Shown: one piece after another, positions 44,129-53,201 of the stretch
Position numbering within the stretch: the stretch's first letter is position 1
Layout of the letters: every line of letters begins with the position of its first letter
Origin: Pseudomonas benzenivorans
GTDB lineage: Bacteria; Pseudomonadota; Gammaproteobacteria; Pseudomonadales; Pseudomonadaceae
Assembly (NCBI RefSeq): GCF_033547155.1
Contig: NZ_CP137892.1
Location: 868,001 to 932,000, forward strand
Length of the DNA: 64,000 nucleotides
Direction: 5' to 3'
Notes under the pieces: model-generated
Database searches by the model: none
The model's input: only the letters and a program-made list of their open reading frames with translations
Told to the model about the DNA's origin: nothing
Made by a program: the position numbers and the translations under genes

Positions 44129-45556
44129 GTGACCTCCATCTTCTGGTACGACTACGAAACCACCGGCATCGATCCGCGACGCGACCGTCCCCTGCAGGTC
44201 GCCGGCATTCGCACCGACGAAAACCTGCGGGAAATCGGCGAGCCGCTGAACATCTACTGCCAGCCCAGCGACGACATCCTGCCGCACCCGGCCGCCTGTC
44301 TGGTCACCGGCATCACCCCCGGTCGCCTGGCGGAGCGGGGGCTGAGCGAGGCCGAGTTCATGACCCGGGTGCACGCCGAACTGGCCCAGCCCGGCACCTG
44401 CGGCGCCGGCTACAACAGCCTGCGCTTCGACGACGAGGTCACCCGCTACAGCCTCTACCGCAACTTCTTCGACCCCTATGCCCGCGAGTGGCAGGGCGGC
44501 AACAGCCGCTGGGACCTGATCGACCTGGTGCGCACCGCCTACGCCCTGCGCCCGGAAGGCATCGTTTGGCCGCAGGAGGAGGGCCGCGTCAGCCTTAAGC
44601 TGGAGCGCCTGACCCAGGCCAATGGCATCGACCACGGCCAGGCCCACGACGCCCTGTCCGACGTGCGCGCGACCATCGCCCTGGCGCGCCTGCTGCGCGA
44701 CAAGCAGCCGAAGCTGTACGACTACCTCTATCGGCTGCGCAGCAAGCAGCGAGTGCTCGATCAGGTTCGCCTGCTGCAGCCGCTGGTGCATGTCTCCGGC
44801 CGCTTCGCCGGCGCGCGGCATTATCTGGCGTTGGTGCTGCCGCTGGCCTGGCATCCGCGCAACCGCAACGCCCTGATCGTCTGCGACCTGCAGGCTGATC
44901 CCGCGCCCTTGCTCGCCGAAGACGGGGAGACCTTGCGCCAGCGCCTCTATACCCGCCGCGAGCAGCTGGCCGAAGGCGAGTTGCCGGTGCCCTTGAAGCT
45001 GCTGCATATCAACCGGTGCCCAGTGGTGGCGCCGCTGAAGGTATTGCGCAGCGACGATATCCAGCGCCTGCAGCTGGATATGGCGACCTGCCAGGCCCGG
45101 GCGAAATTGCTGGCGGAGACGCAAATGCAATGGCAGGACAAACTTACCCAGGTCTATGGCGAGGAAGATTTCGCCGCCAGCGAGGACCCGGAACAGCAGT
45201 TGTATGACGGTTTTATCGGCGATCGCGATCGGCGTTTGTGCGAGCAAGTGCGTAACGCCGAGCCACAACTCTTGGCCAAGCAAAGCTGGCCATTCGACGA
45301 TGCGCGGCTGCCGGAATTGTTGTTTCGTTATCGCGCGAGGAATTTCTTCCCCAGTCTGAGTGCCGCCGAACAACAGCGCTGGCACGAATTCTGTCGACAA
45401 CGCTTAAACCGGATCGAGTGTGGCGCCCCGAATACCCTGGCAAGTTTCGAGGCCGCGCTGGCCGAAGTATTCGCTTCGGCGCCACTGGCGCAGCAGGCGG
45501 TATTGAACGAATGGCGGGACTACGCGCAGCGGTTGCGGGCGCGTTATGGCCTTTAA
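44129..45556 (+). CDS. sbcB: Exodeoxyribonuclease I
   Basis: 475 residues from GTG 44129, with AGGA 7 bases upstream. It degrades single-stranded DNA 3' to 5' in recombination and mismatch repair. The DEDDh exonuclease motif I is F-W-Y-D-Y-E-T-T-G (Asp8, Glu10), motif II G-Y-N-S-L-R-F-D-D-E, and motif III A-H-D-A-L-S-D-V with the catalytic His and Asp. The C-terminal SH3-like and helical ExoI domains follow at full length. Third-position GC falls in the last 500 bases relative to the first part of the gene. Confidence 0.95.
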   Translation: MTSIFWYDYETTGIDPRRDRPLQVAGIRTDENLREIGEPLNIYCQPSDDILPHPAACLVTGITPGRLAERGLSEAEFMTRVHAELAQPGTCGAGYNSLRFDDEVTRYSLYRNFFDPYAREWQGGNSRWDLIDLVRTAYALRPEGIVWPQEEGRVSLKLERLTQANGIDHGQAHDALSDVRATIALARLLRDKQPKLYDYLYRLRSKQRVLDQVRLLQPLVHVSGRFAGARHYLALVLPLAWHPRNRNALIVCDLQADPAPLLAEDGETLRQRLYTRREQLAEGELPVPLKLLHINRCPVVAPLKVLRSDDIQRLQLDMATCQARAKLLAETQMQWQDKLTQVYGEEDFAASEDPEQQLYDGFIGDRDRRLCEQVRNAEPQLLAKQSWPFDDARLPELLFRYRARNFFPSLSAAEQQRWHEFCRQRLNRIECGAPNTLASFEAALAEVFASAPLAQQAVLNEWRDYAQRLRARYGL

Positions 45557-45659
45557 CAGGCTTCTGGCGGCACAGTTGCAGGACCCGGCGTATGGCCGTG
45601 AGCCGTTTAATCGTCTGACGCACTCGTGGATCTCGAGTTTATCGGTGAGCCAGGGTTAA
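45546..45659 (+). CDS. Short open frame overlapping the end of sbcB
   Basis: 37 residues, M-A-F-N-R-L-L-A-A-Q-L-Q-D-P-A-Y-G-R onward, starting inside the sbcB stop region (11-base overlap) and ending at TAA 45657-45659. Natural-looking amino-acid usage, but no independent ribosome-binding site beyond translational coupling. Could be a small protein or the 5' remnant of a lost gene. Confidence 0.25.
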   Translation: MAFNRLLAAQLQDPAYGREPFNRLTHSWISSLSVSQG

Positions 45660-45960
45660 TTGAGTGGGCACTGCGGCAGTTCGGCGGCTTCTTTCAGCCT
45701 TTTTAATCGGGCAGATGACGGTGTGGCGACGGCCTGGTGTTAACTGGCGTTAGGCGGTTTTCCACCGGCTTTCTGAAAGGGGCTAAGAGAGGCCGTTTCG
45801 AAAAGACAGTCCGGTAACCTTGTAACTTGTAGGGCCATGGCCGGACGTGGGGAGGCTTTTGCCGGGGCATCCGCACAGGCGGGTGTGCTCTTGAGTACGA
45901 GACGAGGTCTATTGGTTTTTCCCGGCGCATCGGTCGTTGCGTCAGGGCAATAGGGGCGGC
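45660..45960. other. Non-coding region between sbcB and mvaT
   Basis: About 300 bases. No frame with coding-like composition on either strand. It has the less GC-rich composition seen around mvaT. No tRNA- or known sRNA-like fold was recognised; an unannotated small RNA cannot be excluded. Confidence 0.4.
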
Positions 45961-45993
45961 ATAAAAAACGCCAGCAAGGCTGGCGTTTTTTAT
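45961..45993. terminator. Strong bidirectional terminator after mvaT
   Basis: Perfect 15-bp inverted repeat ATAAAAAACGCCAGC and its complement with a 3-base loop; U-rich ends in both directions. It terminates mvaT on the minus strand and any readthrough from sbcB. Confidence 0.92.
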
Positions 45994-46020
45994 GCACTGA
46001 ACAACCGAAAGGCGTGGGGC

Positions 46021-46395
46021 TTAGCCCAGCAGGGTGGCCCAGCTTTCTACGACGTCGGCGCCCCACTTGGCTTTCCACTCTTTCAGGGTCTTGTGGTTGC
46101 CGCCTTTGGTTTCGATCACTTCGCCGGTATTGGGGTTCTTGTACTGCTTCACCTTGCGCGCGCGCTTGGTGCCGGCCGGCTTGGCGGCGCGAGCGGGCTT
46201 GCTGACTTTGGCTTCCGGGTCGAGCAGGGCGATGATGTCGCGCAGGGACTTCTGGTATTCGCCCATCAGTGCGCGCAGCTTGCCTTCGAACTCTAGCTCT
46301 TTCTTCAGTTTGTCGTCTTGCGACAGATTCTTCAGGCGTTCCTGCAGTTCTTTGATGGCTTCTTCGGTAGCGCGGTATTCGTTGATCAGCGACAT
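46021..46395 (-). CDS. mvaT: H-NS-like nucleoid protein MvaT
   Basis: 124 residues, the usual length. The N-terminal half is a coiled coil for dimer and oligomer formation (M-S-L-I-N-E-Y-R-A-T-E-E-A-I-K-E-L-Q); the C-terminal DNA-binding part has K-Y-K-N-P-type K-Q-Y-K-N-P-N-T-G-E-V-I-E-T-K-G-G-N-H-K-T-L and W-K-A-K-W-G, the AT-pincer region of MvaT/MvaU proteins. It silences AT-rich, horizontally acquired DNA and tunes virulence, biofilm and prophage genes in Pseudomonas. A good promoter and a strong terminator make it a single-gene unit. Confidence 0.95.
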   Translation of the reverse strand: MSLINEYRATEEAIKELQERLKNLSQDDKLKKELEFEGKLRALMGEYQKSLRDIIALLDPEAKVSKPARAAKPAGTKRARKVKQYKNPNTGEVIETKGGNHKTLKEWKAKWGADVVESWATLLG

Positions 46396-46438
46396 GAAAT
46401 TACCTTGAGTCGTAAGGGGAGATGGCTAAGTGTCAGTA

Positions 46439-46467
46439 ATAATAGTCAGGCACTTTTCACAAGTAAA
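46439..46467 (-). promoter_or_regulatory. mvaT promoter
   Basis: On the minus strand a -35 TTTACT (46467-46462), a 17-base spacer and a -10 TATTAT (46444-46439) predict a start near 46432, giving a leader of about 37 bases. AAGGTAA serves as ribosome-binding site. Confidence 0.55.
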
Positions 46468-46739
46468 CCGCTTTGTTAGGGCTGGCCGCCAATGTACATC
46501 TTTAGTTGCACATTGGCCCGGCTACTGGCCGCGTGTGGCTGGTAAGTCAGGTTAGATGTATCGCTCGGTCGTGCGTCGGTATTCGAGAACGGCGTCTCGG
46601 TACGGCAGTTGAGCTGCGACTTCGACAGGGGAGAATCGGCTTTATCCACTCCAGGGTATCGGACACAACTGCAGGGCTACTGCAGTTTTTCCGCACTGTG
46701 GCTAGAATGGCCGACTTTGCGAAACTCTGGAGTCTTCCC
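46468..46739. other. Divergent non-coding region before purU
   Basis: About 270 bases upstream of purU. An imperfect inverted pair CCAATGTACATC/GTTGCACATTGG spans 46491-46515. Short open frames here lack coding signs. Regulatory or leader sequence for purU is likely; nothing else was recognised. Confidence 0.35.
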
Positions 46740-47591
46740 ATGCGTACTTTTCGCCTGGTCATCGCCTGCCCGGACCGTGTCGGTATCGTGTCCAAGGTCA
46801 GTAACTTTCTGGCGACCTATAACGGCTGGATTACCGAGGCGAGTCACCACTCGGACGCCCAGAGCGGTTGGTTCTTTATGCGTCATGAGATTCGCGCCGA
46901 CTCTCTGCCATTCGATATAGAAGGCTTGCGCCAGGCTTTTGCGCCGATCGCCCGGGAGTTTTCCATGGAGTGGCGTATTACCGATTCGGCACAGAAGAAA
47001 CGAGTGGTGTTGATGGCCAGTCGCGAGTCCCATTGCCTGGCGGATCTGCTGCATCGCTGGCACAGCGATGAACTCGATTGCGATATTCCCTGCGTCATTT
47101 CCAATCACAATGATTTGCGCGGCATGGTCGAGTGGCACGGTATTCCCTTCTGCCATGTGCCGGTCGACGCGCAGGACAAGCAGCCGGCTTTCGCCGAAGT
47201 GGAGCGGCTGGTCAAGGTGCATGAGGCCGATGTCATAGTCCTGGCCCGCTACATGCAAATTCTGCCGCCGCAACTGTGCGCCGAGTTCTCCCAACGGGTG
47301 ATCAATATCCATCACAGCTTCCTGCCGTCCTTCGTCGGCGCCAGGCCCTACCATCAGGCATCGCTGCGGGGCGTGAAGCTGATCGGTGCGACTTCTCACT
47401 ACGTCACCGAGGAGCTGGATGCCGGCCCGATCATCGAGCAGGACGTGGTGCGGGTGAGCCACCGCGACAGCGTCGAGGAAATGGTGCGCCTGGGTAAGGA
47501 TGTGGAGAAGATGGTGCTGTCCCGTGGACTACGCTATCACTTGGAAGACCGGGTGCTGGTGCACGACAACAAGACGGTGGTGTTCGACTGA
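46740..47591 (+). CDS. purU: Formyltetrahydrofolate deformylase
   Basis: 283 residues from ATG 46740 with TGGAG 7 bases before it. It hydrolyses 10-formyl-tetrahydrofolate to formate and tetrahydrofolate, balancing the one-carbon pool. The N-terminal ACT domain (1-85) begins F-R-L-V-I-A-C-P-D-R-V-G-I-V; the formyltransferase-like catalytic domain has N-I-H-H-S-F-L-P-S-F-V-G-A with the catalytic His and D-A-G-P-I-I-E-Q-D-V. In Pseudomonas PurU also handles formyl groups from glycine betaine/sarcosine breakdown. Codon use is less GC-rich than most neighbours. Confidence 0.95.
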   Translation: MRTFRLVIACPDRVGIVSKVSNFLATYNGWITEASHHSDAQSGWFFMRHEIRADSLPFDIEGLRQAFAPIAREFSMEWRITDSAQKKRVVLMASRESHCLADLLHRWHSDELDCDIPCVISNHNDLRGMVEWHGIPFCHVPVDAQDKQPAFAEVERLVKVHEADVIVLARYMQILPPQLCAEFSQRVINIHHSFLPSFVGARPYHQASLRGVKLIGATSHYVTEELDAGPIIEQDVVRVSHRDSVEEMVRLGKDVEKMVLSRGLRYHLEDRVLVHDNKTVVFD

Positions 47592-47635
47592 GCTTGCTGC
47601 GTGTGCCGCTAGGTAGACGGCACAGGAGTTCGCTT

Positions 47636-48058
47636 ATGCTCAAGTCAATCAAGGTGCGGGACTACATGACCCGCCATCTGGTGACCTTTCGGTCCGATAC
47701 CGATCTGTTCACCGCTATCAACCGACTCCTGGAGCACCGCATTTCCGGCGCTCCGGTGGTCGATTCCCAGGGGCATCTGATCGGCTTGCTGTCGGAGGGC
47801 GATTGCCTGCGTGGCATCCTCTCCGGTGCCTACTACGAGGCCATCGGCGGTACCGTCAGCGGTTATATGGTCACCGACGTGGAGACCATCTCGCCGGAAG
47901 TCGACATCATCGAGGTTTCCCAACGCTTCCTACGTGGTCGTCTCGGCCGTATACCGGTGATCGAGAATGGACGTCTGGTCGGCCAGATCAGCCGCAGCGA
48001 CGTGCTGCGTGCGGTGAAGGAGTTCGCCCAGCACGAGCAGGGCAAGGCCGCCAGCTGA
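47636..48058 (+). CDS. CBS-domain protein
   Basis: 140 residues from ATG 47636, AGGAG 7 bases upstream. Two CBS motifs form one Bateman module: M-T-R-H-L-V-T-F (about 10-17) with G-A-P-V-V-D-S-Q-G-H-L-I-G-L-L-S (37-52), then V-E-T-I-S-P-E-V with R-I-P-V-I-E-N-G-R-L-V-G-Q-I-S. Such stand-alone pairs bind adenine nucleotides and sense energy state; the partner here is unknown. Short gap (44 bases) after purU suggests cotranscription. Confidence 0.85.
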   Translation: MLKSIKVRDYMTRHLVTFRSDTDLFTAINRLLEHRISGAPVVDSQGHLIGLLSEGDCLRGILSGAYYEAIGGTVSGYMVTDVETISPEVDIIEVSQRFLRGRLGRIPVIENGRLVGQISRSDVLRAVKEFAQHEQGKAAS

Positions 48059-48148
48059 AACCGTTGGCCGAGTGCGTGCCTGGTCGGCGTCAGCCGTAGT
48101 TGGGAACCATGTACGGCGAGTTGGGCGTCGACTACAGAGGATGACAGG

Positions 48149-48331
48149 ATGAAGGACCCACTCGAGCGCGCTACTTCCAGGCCGCCACCTACGCTCGGCG
48201 AGGGCTGTGTACGGCGCTATGACCCCGAGGCCCTGGAGGATGCCAGCGGCTGCGACTTCTCGGATGCTGCCGCGTTGTGGCAACAGCTGCAGGACGGGAA
48301 GGCCCGCGCGAAGAGGCCGCAGGCGGACTGA
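48149..48331 (+). CDS. Small hypothetical protein
   Basis: 60 residues. A-G-G-A precedes the ATG. The sequence is polar (T-L-G-E-G-C-V-R-R-Y-D-P-E-A-L, then D-A-A-A-L-W-Q-Q-L-Q) without membrane or metal motifs. A terminator hairpin begins directly after the stop, supporting a real gene. Family not recognised. Confidence 0.5.
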   Translation: MKDPLERATSRPPPTLGEGCVRRYDPEALEDASGCDFSDAAALWQQLQDGKARAKRPQAD

Positions 48332-48332
48332 A

Positions 48333-48357
48333 ACGGGGCGCTCATTGAGCGCCCCGT
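48333..48357. terminator. Terminator between the small gene and the chemoreceptor
   Basis: Perfect 11-bp stem ACGGGGCGCTC / GAGCGCCCCGT with a 3-base loop, between convergent genes. No long U-run follows, so efficiency is uncertain. Confidence 0.6.
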
Positions 48358-48378
48358 CGCTTGCCACGCCGCAGAAAT

Positions 48379-50256
48379 CTAGATGCGGAAGCTGCCCACC
48401 AGCTGCTTGAGGCGGGTGGCCTGCTGCTCCAGGTCGCCGCAGGCGCGCAGGGTGGCCTGGAGGTTTTCCACGCCTTCCTGGTTGAGGGTGTTGATCTCGA
48501 TGATGTCCATGTTCAGCGACTCGATCACCGAGGTCTGTTCCTCGGTGGCGGTGGCCACCGACTGGTTCATGCCGTCGATCTCGCCGATGCGCTGGGTCAC
48601 GCTGCTCAGGCGTTCGCCGGCCTGGTTGGCGATTTCCACGCTTTCCTCGCTGTAGCGCTGGCTCTCGGTCATGGTGGTGACCGACTCGCGGGAGCCGACC
48701 TGCAGCTCCTCGATCATCTGTTCGATTTCCTGGGCCGACTCCTGGGTGCGGTGGGCCAGGTTGCGTACCTCGTCGGCGACCACGGCAAAACCGCGGCCCG
48801 CCTCGCCGGCCCGCGCCGCTTCGATGGCGGCGTTGAGCGCCAGCAGGTTGGTCTGTTGGGAGATGCTCTTGATCACCTCGAGAATCTGACCGATGTTCAC
48901 CGTCTTGCTGTTCAGCGTCTCGATATGGCTGCAGGCGCCGCTGATCTTGCCGGACAGATCGTTCATCGCACGGATGGTCTGCTCCACCACCTGCCGGCCG
49001 TCTTCGGCCTGGCCGCGGGCTTCGGACGCCTGGGTCGAGGCGTCGGCGGCGTTACGGGCGATTTCCTGGGCGGCGGCGCCGAGCTGGTTGATCGCCGCGG
49101 CCACGCTGTTGGTGCGGCTGGCCTGCTCGTCGCTGTTGTGCAGCGAGGAGTTGGAGGCGCCCAGTACCAGCTGGGCCACCTCGTTGACCTGCAGCGTGGC
49201 GGAGGAGACCTCACGGATCGAGGCATGAATGCGCTCGACGAAGCGGTTGAAGGCCTTGGCCAGTTCGCCGAACTCGTCGTTGGACTGGATCGCCAGGCGC
49301 TTGGTCAGGTCGCCCTCGCCCTGGGCGATGTCCTGCATGGCCTTGCCCATCACGTGCAGTGGCTGCATCAGCACGCGGATCAGCATGCTCAGCAACAGGA
49401 TGATGAGTACCACCGCGGTCAGGGTGGCGACCAGGGCGGAGGCGCGGAACTCGCTGAGCAGCGCGTAGGCCTTGGCCTTGTCGATGGACAGGCCGAGGTA
49501 CCAGGTGACCGAGGGCAGGCCCTCGATCGGGGCGAAGGTGAGAATGCGGGTCTGGCCGTCCACCTCGACTTCGTCGAAGTCGCGGCCGATGCGCGGGGTG
49601 TTCTGCGGGAACACGTCCTTGAGGTTCTTCATCACCAGGCCCTTGTCCGGATGGACGAGGATCTTGCCGTCGGCGCTGACCAGGAAGGCGTAACCCATGC
49701 CGTCGAAGTCCAGCGAATTGATGATGTCGACCAGGGTGGCCAGGCTCAGGTCGCCGCCGACCACGCCCGCCGGCTTGGCCGGGGTGGCGATGGTGATGAT
49801 CAGCCCGCCGGTGGCGGCGTCCACATAGGGCTCGGTGAGGGTGGTGCCACCGGCAGTCACGGCCCCTTTGTACCAGGGCCTGACGCGCGGATCGAAATCG
49901 GCTGGCATAGGCATATCGGGCCTGATGGTGAAGGCGCCGTCTTCGCTGCCCAGGTAGGTCGTGGTAAAGGTCGAACTCAGGGCGCGCTGCTCCAGCAGGC
50001 CGGCGACATGGTCGGCGGAGGCGTCGCGGGCGATCGACTGGGCGGCGTTCTCGACCAGCAGGATGCGTCCGGACAGCCAGTTCTGGATGGTCCCGGCGGT
50101 CACCTCACCCATCTCGTGCAGGTAGTTCTCCAGATTGGCGCGGATGGCCTGGCGCTGCAGGTAATCGTTGTACAGGGTGAATAACGAGAAGGCGGCGATC
50201 ACCACCAACGAGGCGGCGAGCAGAATCTTGTGGCTGAACTTCAGATGGTTGGTCAT
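48379..50256 (-). CDS. Methyl-accepting chemotaxis protein, amino-acid dCache type
   Basis: 625 residues. TM1 about 11-30; a periplasmic double-Cache domain about 31-277; TM2 about 278-300; HAMP about 300-350; then the signalling domain with the conserved hairpin tip [18 protein letters not shown] and D-E-V-R-N-L-A-H-R. In the membrane-distal pocket D-P-R-V-R-P-W-Y (with the R-x-W-Y element), T-E-P-Y-V-D and V-V-G-G-D-L-S form the amino-acid recognition signature known from PctA/PctB/PctC, so amino acids are the likely attractants. No pentapeptide tether at the C-terminus. Divergent from the HerA-like gene. Confidence 0.9.
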   Translation of the reverse strand: MTNHLKFSHKILLAASLVVIAAFSLFTLYNDYLQRQAIRANLENYLHEMGEVTAGTIQNWLSGRILLVENAAQSIARDASADHVAGLLEQRALSSTFTTTYLGSEDGAFTIRPDMPMPADFDPRVRPWYKGAVTAGGTTLTEPYVDAATGGLIITIATPAKPAGVVGGDLSLATLVDIINSLDFDGMGYAFLVSADGKILVHPDKGLVMKNLKDVFPQNTPRIGRDFDEVEVDGQTRILTFAPIEGLPSVTWYLGLSIDKAKAYALLSEFRASALVATLTAVVLIILLLSMLIRVLMQPLHVMGKAMQDIAQGEGDLTKRLAIQSNDEFGELAKAFNRFVERIHASIREVSSATLQVNEVAQLVLGASNSSLHNSDEQASRTNSVAAAINQLGAAAQEIARNAADASTQASEARGQAEDGRQVVEQTIRAMNDLSGKISGACSHIETLNSKTVNIGQILEVIKSISQQTNLLALNAAIEAARAGEAGRGFAVVADEVRNLAHRTQESAQEIEQMIEELQVGSRESVTTMTESQRYSEESVEIANQAGERLSSVTQRIGEIDGMNQSVATATEEQTSVIESLNMDIIEINTLNQEGVENLQATLRACGDLEQQATRLKQLVGSFRI

Positions 50257-50399
50257 GGCTTATGCTGTCCGTTATGGTCGGCTACCAGTCTTGGCTGGCT
50301 GGCGGGGCACGCAGAGGCGGGAGTCGAGTGCCGGGGGCACTGGACGTGCCGATTATGTCGGTATCGCTCGGGCAAATCTTTAGTCCAGGAGACAGCAAG

Positions 50400-51905
50400 A
50401 TGTCTGTATCAGACCAGTTCGTTTTCGGCGCCGACCAGGGCGGTCAGCCCGTAGGTCAGCCCCTGCGCCTGGCCAATCGCCACGGCCTGGTGGCGGGGGC
50501 CACCGGCACCGGCAAGACGGTGACCCTGCAACGCCTGATCGAGGGTTTCAGCGATGCCGGCGTGGCGGTGTTCGCCGCCGATGTGAAGGGCGATCTCTGT
50601 GGCCTGGGCGCGGCCGGAGCGCCCCAGGGCAAGGTGGCCGAGCGCATCGCCAGCATGCCGTGGCTGGCCCACCGGCCGACGGCCTATCCGTTGACGCTGT
50701 GGGACGTGCATGGCCGCAGCGGCCATCCGTTGCGCACCACCCTCAGCGAGATGGGGCCGCTGCTGCTCGGTGCCTTGCTCGAGCTCAGCGACAGCCAGCA
50801 GGCGGCGCTCTATGCCGCCTTCAAGGTGGCCGATCGCGAGGGCCTGCTGCTGCTCGACCTGAAGGATCTGAAGGCGCTGCTCGCGCACCTCAAGGCGCAC
50901 CCGCAGGTGCTCGGCGATGACGGCGCGCTGTTCACCCAGGCCTCGGCGCAGGCCCTGCTGCGGCGCCTGGCGAGCCTGGAGCAGCAAGGGGGCGAGGCGC
51001 TGTTCGGCGAGCCGGCCCTGCAGCTGGAGGACCTGCTGCATCCTGATCGCGACGGTCGCGGGCGCATTCACCTGCTCGATGCCAGTCGCCTGGTGCATGA
51101 GGCGCCCAAGGTCTATGCGACCTTCCTGCTGTGGCTGCTGGCCGAGCTGTTCGAACAGCTGCCCGAGCGCGGCGATGCCGACAAGCCGGTGTTGGCGCTG
51201 TTCTTCGACGAGGCGCACCTGCTCTTCGCCGATACCCCCAAGGCCTTGCAGGAGCGTCTGGAGCAGGTGGTGCGGCTGATCCGCTCGAAAGGCGTCGGGG
51301 TGTACTTCGTCACCCAGTCGCCCGGCGACCTGCCGGACGACGTGCTGGCCCAGCTCGGCCTGCGCATCCAGCATGGCCTGCGCGCCTTCACCGCCCGGGA
51401 GCAGAAGGCCCTGCGCGCGGTAGCCGATGGTTTCCGGCCCAACCCGGCGTTCGACACCCTGAGCCTGCTGACCGAGCTGGGCATCGGCGAGGCCCTGGTC
51501 GGCACCCTGGAGGACAAGGGCACCCCGGCCATGGTCCGGCGGGTGGCCATTGCGCCGCCGCAGTCGCGGATCGGGCCGCTGAGCGAGGCCGAGCGCGCGG
51601 CCCTGGTGCGCCACTCGTCCCTGGCCGGCCGTTATGACCAGGCCATCGACCGCGAATCCGCCTACGAACTGCTCAGTGCGCGCGCCGCTGCCGCCAGTGC
51701 CGAGGCCGAGCGGGCCGCGCAGGCCAAGGCCGGAGCCTCTACCGCCGGGGCGCCGGCCGCCGGCATCGGCAGTATGGCGGGCGATCTGCTCGGCAGCCTG
51801 GCCAGCCAGGCCATGAAGAGCGCAGTGCGCCAGGTCGCCAACCAGATAGGTCGGCAGCTGGTGCGGGGGCTGATGGGCTCGTTGCTGGGCGGCAAGCGTC
51901 GCTGA
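50400..51905 (+). CDS. HerA-like ATPase of the DUF853/YjgR family
   Basis: 501 residues from ATG 50400 with AGGAG 9 bases upstream. Walker A G-A-T-G-T-G-K-T (33-40) and Walker B L-A-L-F-F-D-E-A-H-L-L-F, with V-T-Q-S-P as sensor, place it in the FtsK/HerA superfamily. The R-I-Q-H-G-L-R-A-F-T-A-R-E-Q-K-A segment and the Ala-rich linker plus A-M-K-S-A-V-R-Q-V-A-N-Q-I-G-R-Q tail are usual for DUF853. Function unsettled; no NurA nuclease is nearby. A GC-rich hairpin follows the gene. Confidence 0.85.
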   Translation: MSVSDQFVFGADQGGQPVGQPLRLANRHGLVAGATGTGKTVTLQRLIEGFSDAGVAVFAADVKGDLCGLGAAGAPQGKVAERIASMPWLAHRPTAYPLTLWDVHGRSGHPLRTTLSEMGPLLLGALLELSDSQQAALYAAFKVADREGLLLLDLKDLKALLAHLKAHPQVLGDDGALFTQASAQALLRRLASLEQQGGEALFGEPALQLEDLLHPDRDGRGRIHLLDASRLVHEAPKVYATFLLWLLAELFEQLPERGDADKPVLALFFDEAHLLFADTPKALQERLEQVVRLIRSKGVGVYFVTQSPGDLPDDVLAQLGLRIQHGLRAFTAREQKALRAVADGFRPNPAFDTLSLLTELGIGEALVGTLEDKGTPAMVRRVAIAPPQSRIGPLSEAERAALVRHSSLAGRYDQAIDRESAYELLSARAAAASAEAERAAQAKAGASTAGAPAAGIGSMAGDLLGSLASQAMKSAVRQVANQIGRQLVRGLMGSLLGGKRR

Positions 51906-51913
51906 GCGAATGA

Positions 51914-51949
51914 CCGCGCGTCCCGGGGCGAGGACCGGGAGGCGCGGTT
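51914..51949 (+). terminator. Hairpin after the HerA-like gene
   Basis: CCGCGCGTCCCGG pairs with CCGGGAGGCGCGG except for one opposed G pair, followed by TTT. A likely terminator for the plus-strand gene. Confidence 0.55.
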
Positions 51950-51986
51950 TGCTACCGATTCATCGGCTAAGAGTAAGGCGGCGCCG

Positions 51987-52211
51987 TCAGTCGTCAGGCT
52001 TGTCGGCTTTGTCGTGCAACTCTTTTTCGATCTTTTCCAGTTCTTTCTCGAATGCTTGATCGAGAAGATTGGCCTTCTTACGCCAGGGTTTGCGCTCGGG
52101 GTCCGGTTGAGCGGCGTAGGTGGTGACTTCCCCGCCGTATACATCCTTGTAACGCTGCGCCTGGCGCTCGAGTTCGGCGCGCAGTTCGTCTTTCGTCACG
52201 TGGTTACCCAT
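51987..52211 (-). CDS. Small conserved hypothetical protein
   Basis: 74 residues. Highly charged and helical: [20 protein letters not shown] at the start and [15 protein letters not shown] at the end, with proline-rich D-P-E-R-K-P-W-R-K between them. No domain recognised. The ATG at 52211 has no strong ribosome-binding site (AAAGTTCC upstream). Convergent with the HerA-like gene. Confidence 0.6.
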   Translation of the reverse strand: MGNHVTKDELRAELERQAQRYKDVYGGEVTTYAAQPDPERKPWRKKANLLDQAFEKELEKIEKELHDKADKPDD

Positions 52212-52792
52212 GGTCTGGAACTTTTAAGGTGACAACGCAAGGCTGCCTGCCTCGCTGCTACGGTCACCGCGTTCGCTGCGGCCTGAGCCGCTGTTTGGTT
52301 GTTGGAAGATGTTTCTGTTTGTAATTTGTTATTTTAATTCTAATTAAAACAAACGCTTATCTGTTTAAGCCGTTTCTTTTCACGGTCGGCAGATCCGCGT
52401 GGCAGTAATTATGGCGAACACCCGTTAAAAGTCTAGCGCCGATTGAATCCTAGTTAAGAACAGGGCATGCACGCTGTCACGGATTTTCTTCATGGTCGCG
52501 CGAGCGAATATTAGGAAGGGCGTGAATAAGTCGCGCGAAGTGTGGGGTATGACTGGTTGGTCACATATTCGGAGGCCGTCTCTAGCGCGACGGTGCGACT
52601 TTCATGTTGCGAACAGGGCGAAGGTCTTTGGTTGTCCGGAAACTCCGCGGGCCTTGCGCCGCCGGCGCGCCGGGCGCCTGAAAAAAGGGCCTCAAGTTTG
52701 GGCCGGACATTATTTTCCTGCCGATGTCGAATCCGTGCGCCGGCAGACGACTATCGATAGCCACCGCGAAAACAACCGAGAGGGAGAACGCC
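52212..52792. other. Long non-coding region with an AT-rich core
   Basis: About 580 bases without a convincing gene. The segment 52300-52380 is strongly AT-rich (runs such as TTATTTTAATTCTAATTAAAAC) in a GC-rich genome, a likely MvaT-binding or promoter region. A GC palindrome-rich stretch with a following A-run (52660-52690) could act as a terminator. The ribosome-binding GAGGGAG of the YciI gene ends the region. Confidence 0.4.
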
Positions 52793-53149
52793 ATGAAATA
52801 CCTGTGCCTGGTCTACAGCGACGAGCGCGTGCTGCACGACTCGCCCGACAGCCCGCGCGACGAGGAATGTTTCGCCTACGCCGAGACGGTGCAGCAGAGC
52901 GGCCGCATGCTCGCCGCCGAGGCCCTGCAGCCGGTGCACACGGCCACCACGGTGCGCATGCGCGGCGGCCAGCTGGCGATCACCGACGGCCCCTTCGCCG
53001 AGACCAAGGAGCAGCTCGCCGGCTTCTACCTGGTCGAGGCCCGTGACCTCAACGAGGCCATTCAGATCGCCGGGAAGATTCCCGCCGCCCGGGTCGGCTC
53101 GGTGGAGGTGCGGCCGGTGCGCCAGCTGGATGTAGCACCGGCCGGCTGA
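52793..53149 (+). CDS. YciI-family (DGPF) protein
   Basis: 118 residues from ATG 52793. It opens M-K-Y-L-C-L-V-Y and carries the family hallmark D-G-P-F-A-E-T-K-E-Q-L-A-G-F-Y (about 63-77), followed by the Asp/Arg end region A-R-V-G-S-V-E-V-R-P. Such proteins are usually encoded beside an ECF sigma factor, which is absent here. They form a ferredoxin-like dimer; biochemical role unknown. The SnoaL-like gene follows 52 bases later. Confidence 0.85.
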   Translation: MKYLCLVYSDERVLHDSPDSPRDEECFAYAETVQQSGRMLAAEALQPVHTATTVRMRGGQLAITDGPFAETKEQLAGFYLVEARDLNEAIQIAGKIPAARVGSVEVRPVRQLDVAPAG

Positions 53150-53201
53150 CCCGGCGCCCGCTACGCGCGCCATTCGACGACCATTACAGAGGAGCACCAC
53201 C

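Noticed and set aside
45703..46078. Short minus-strand frames between sbcB and mvaT
   Set aside because: They cross the strong terminator and the end of mvaT and show no codon bias.
52134..52142. CGTATAC word resembling the GntR operator
   Set aside because: It lies inside the coding sequence of the small hypothetical gene and lacks the rest of the palindrome.
52492..53046. 184-codon plus-strand frame before and across the YciI gene
   Set aside because: Its second half is out of frame with a clear YciI/DGPF protein and the first half has no family features.
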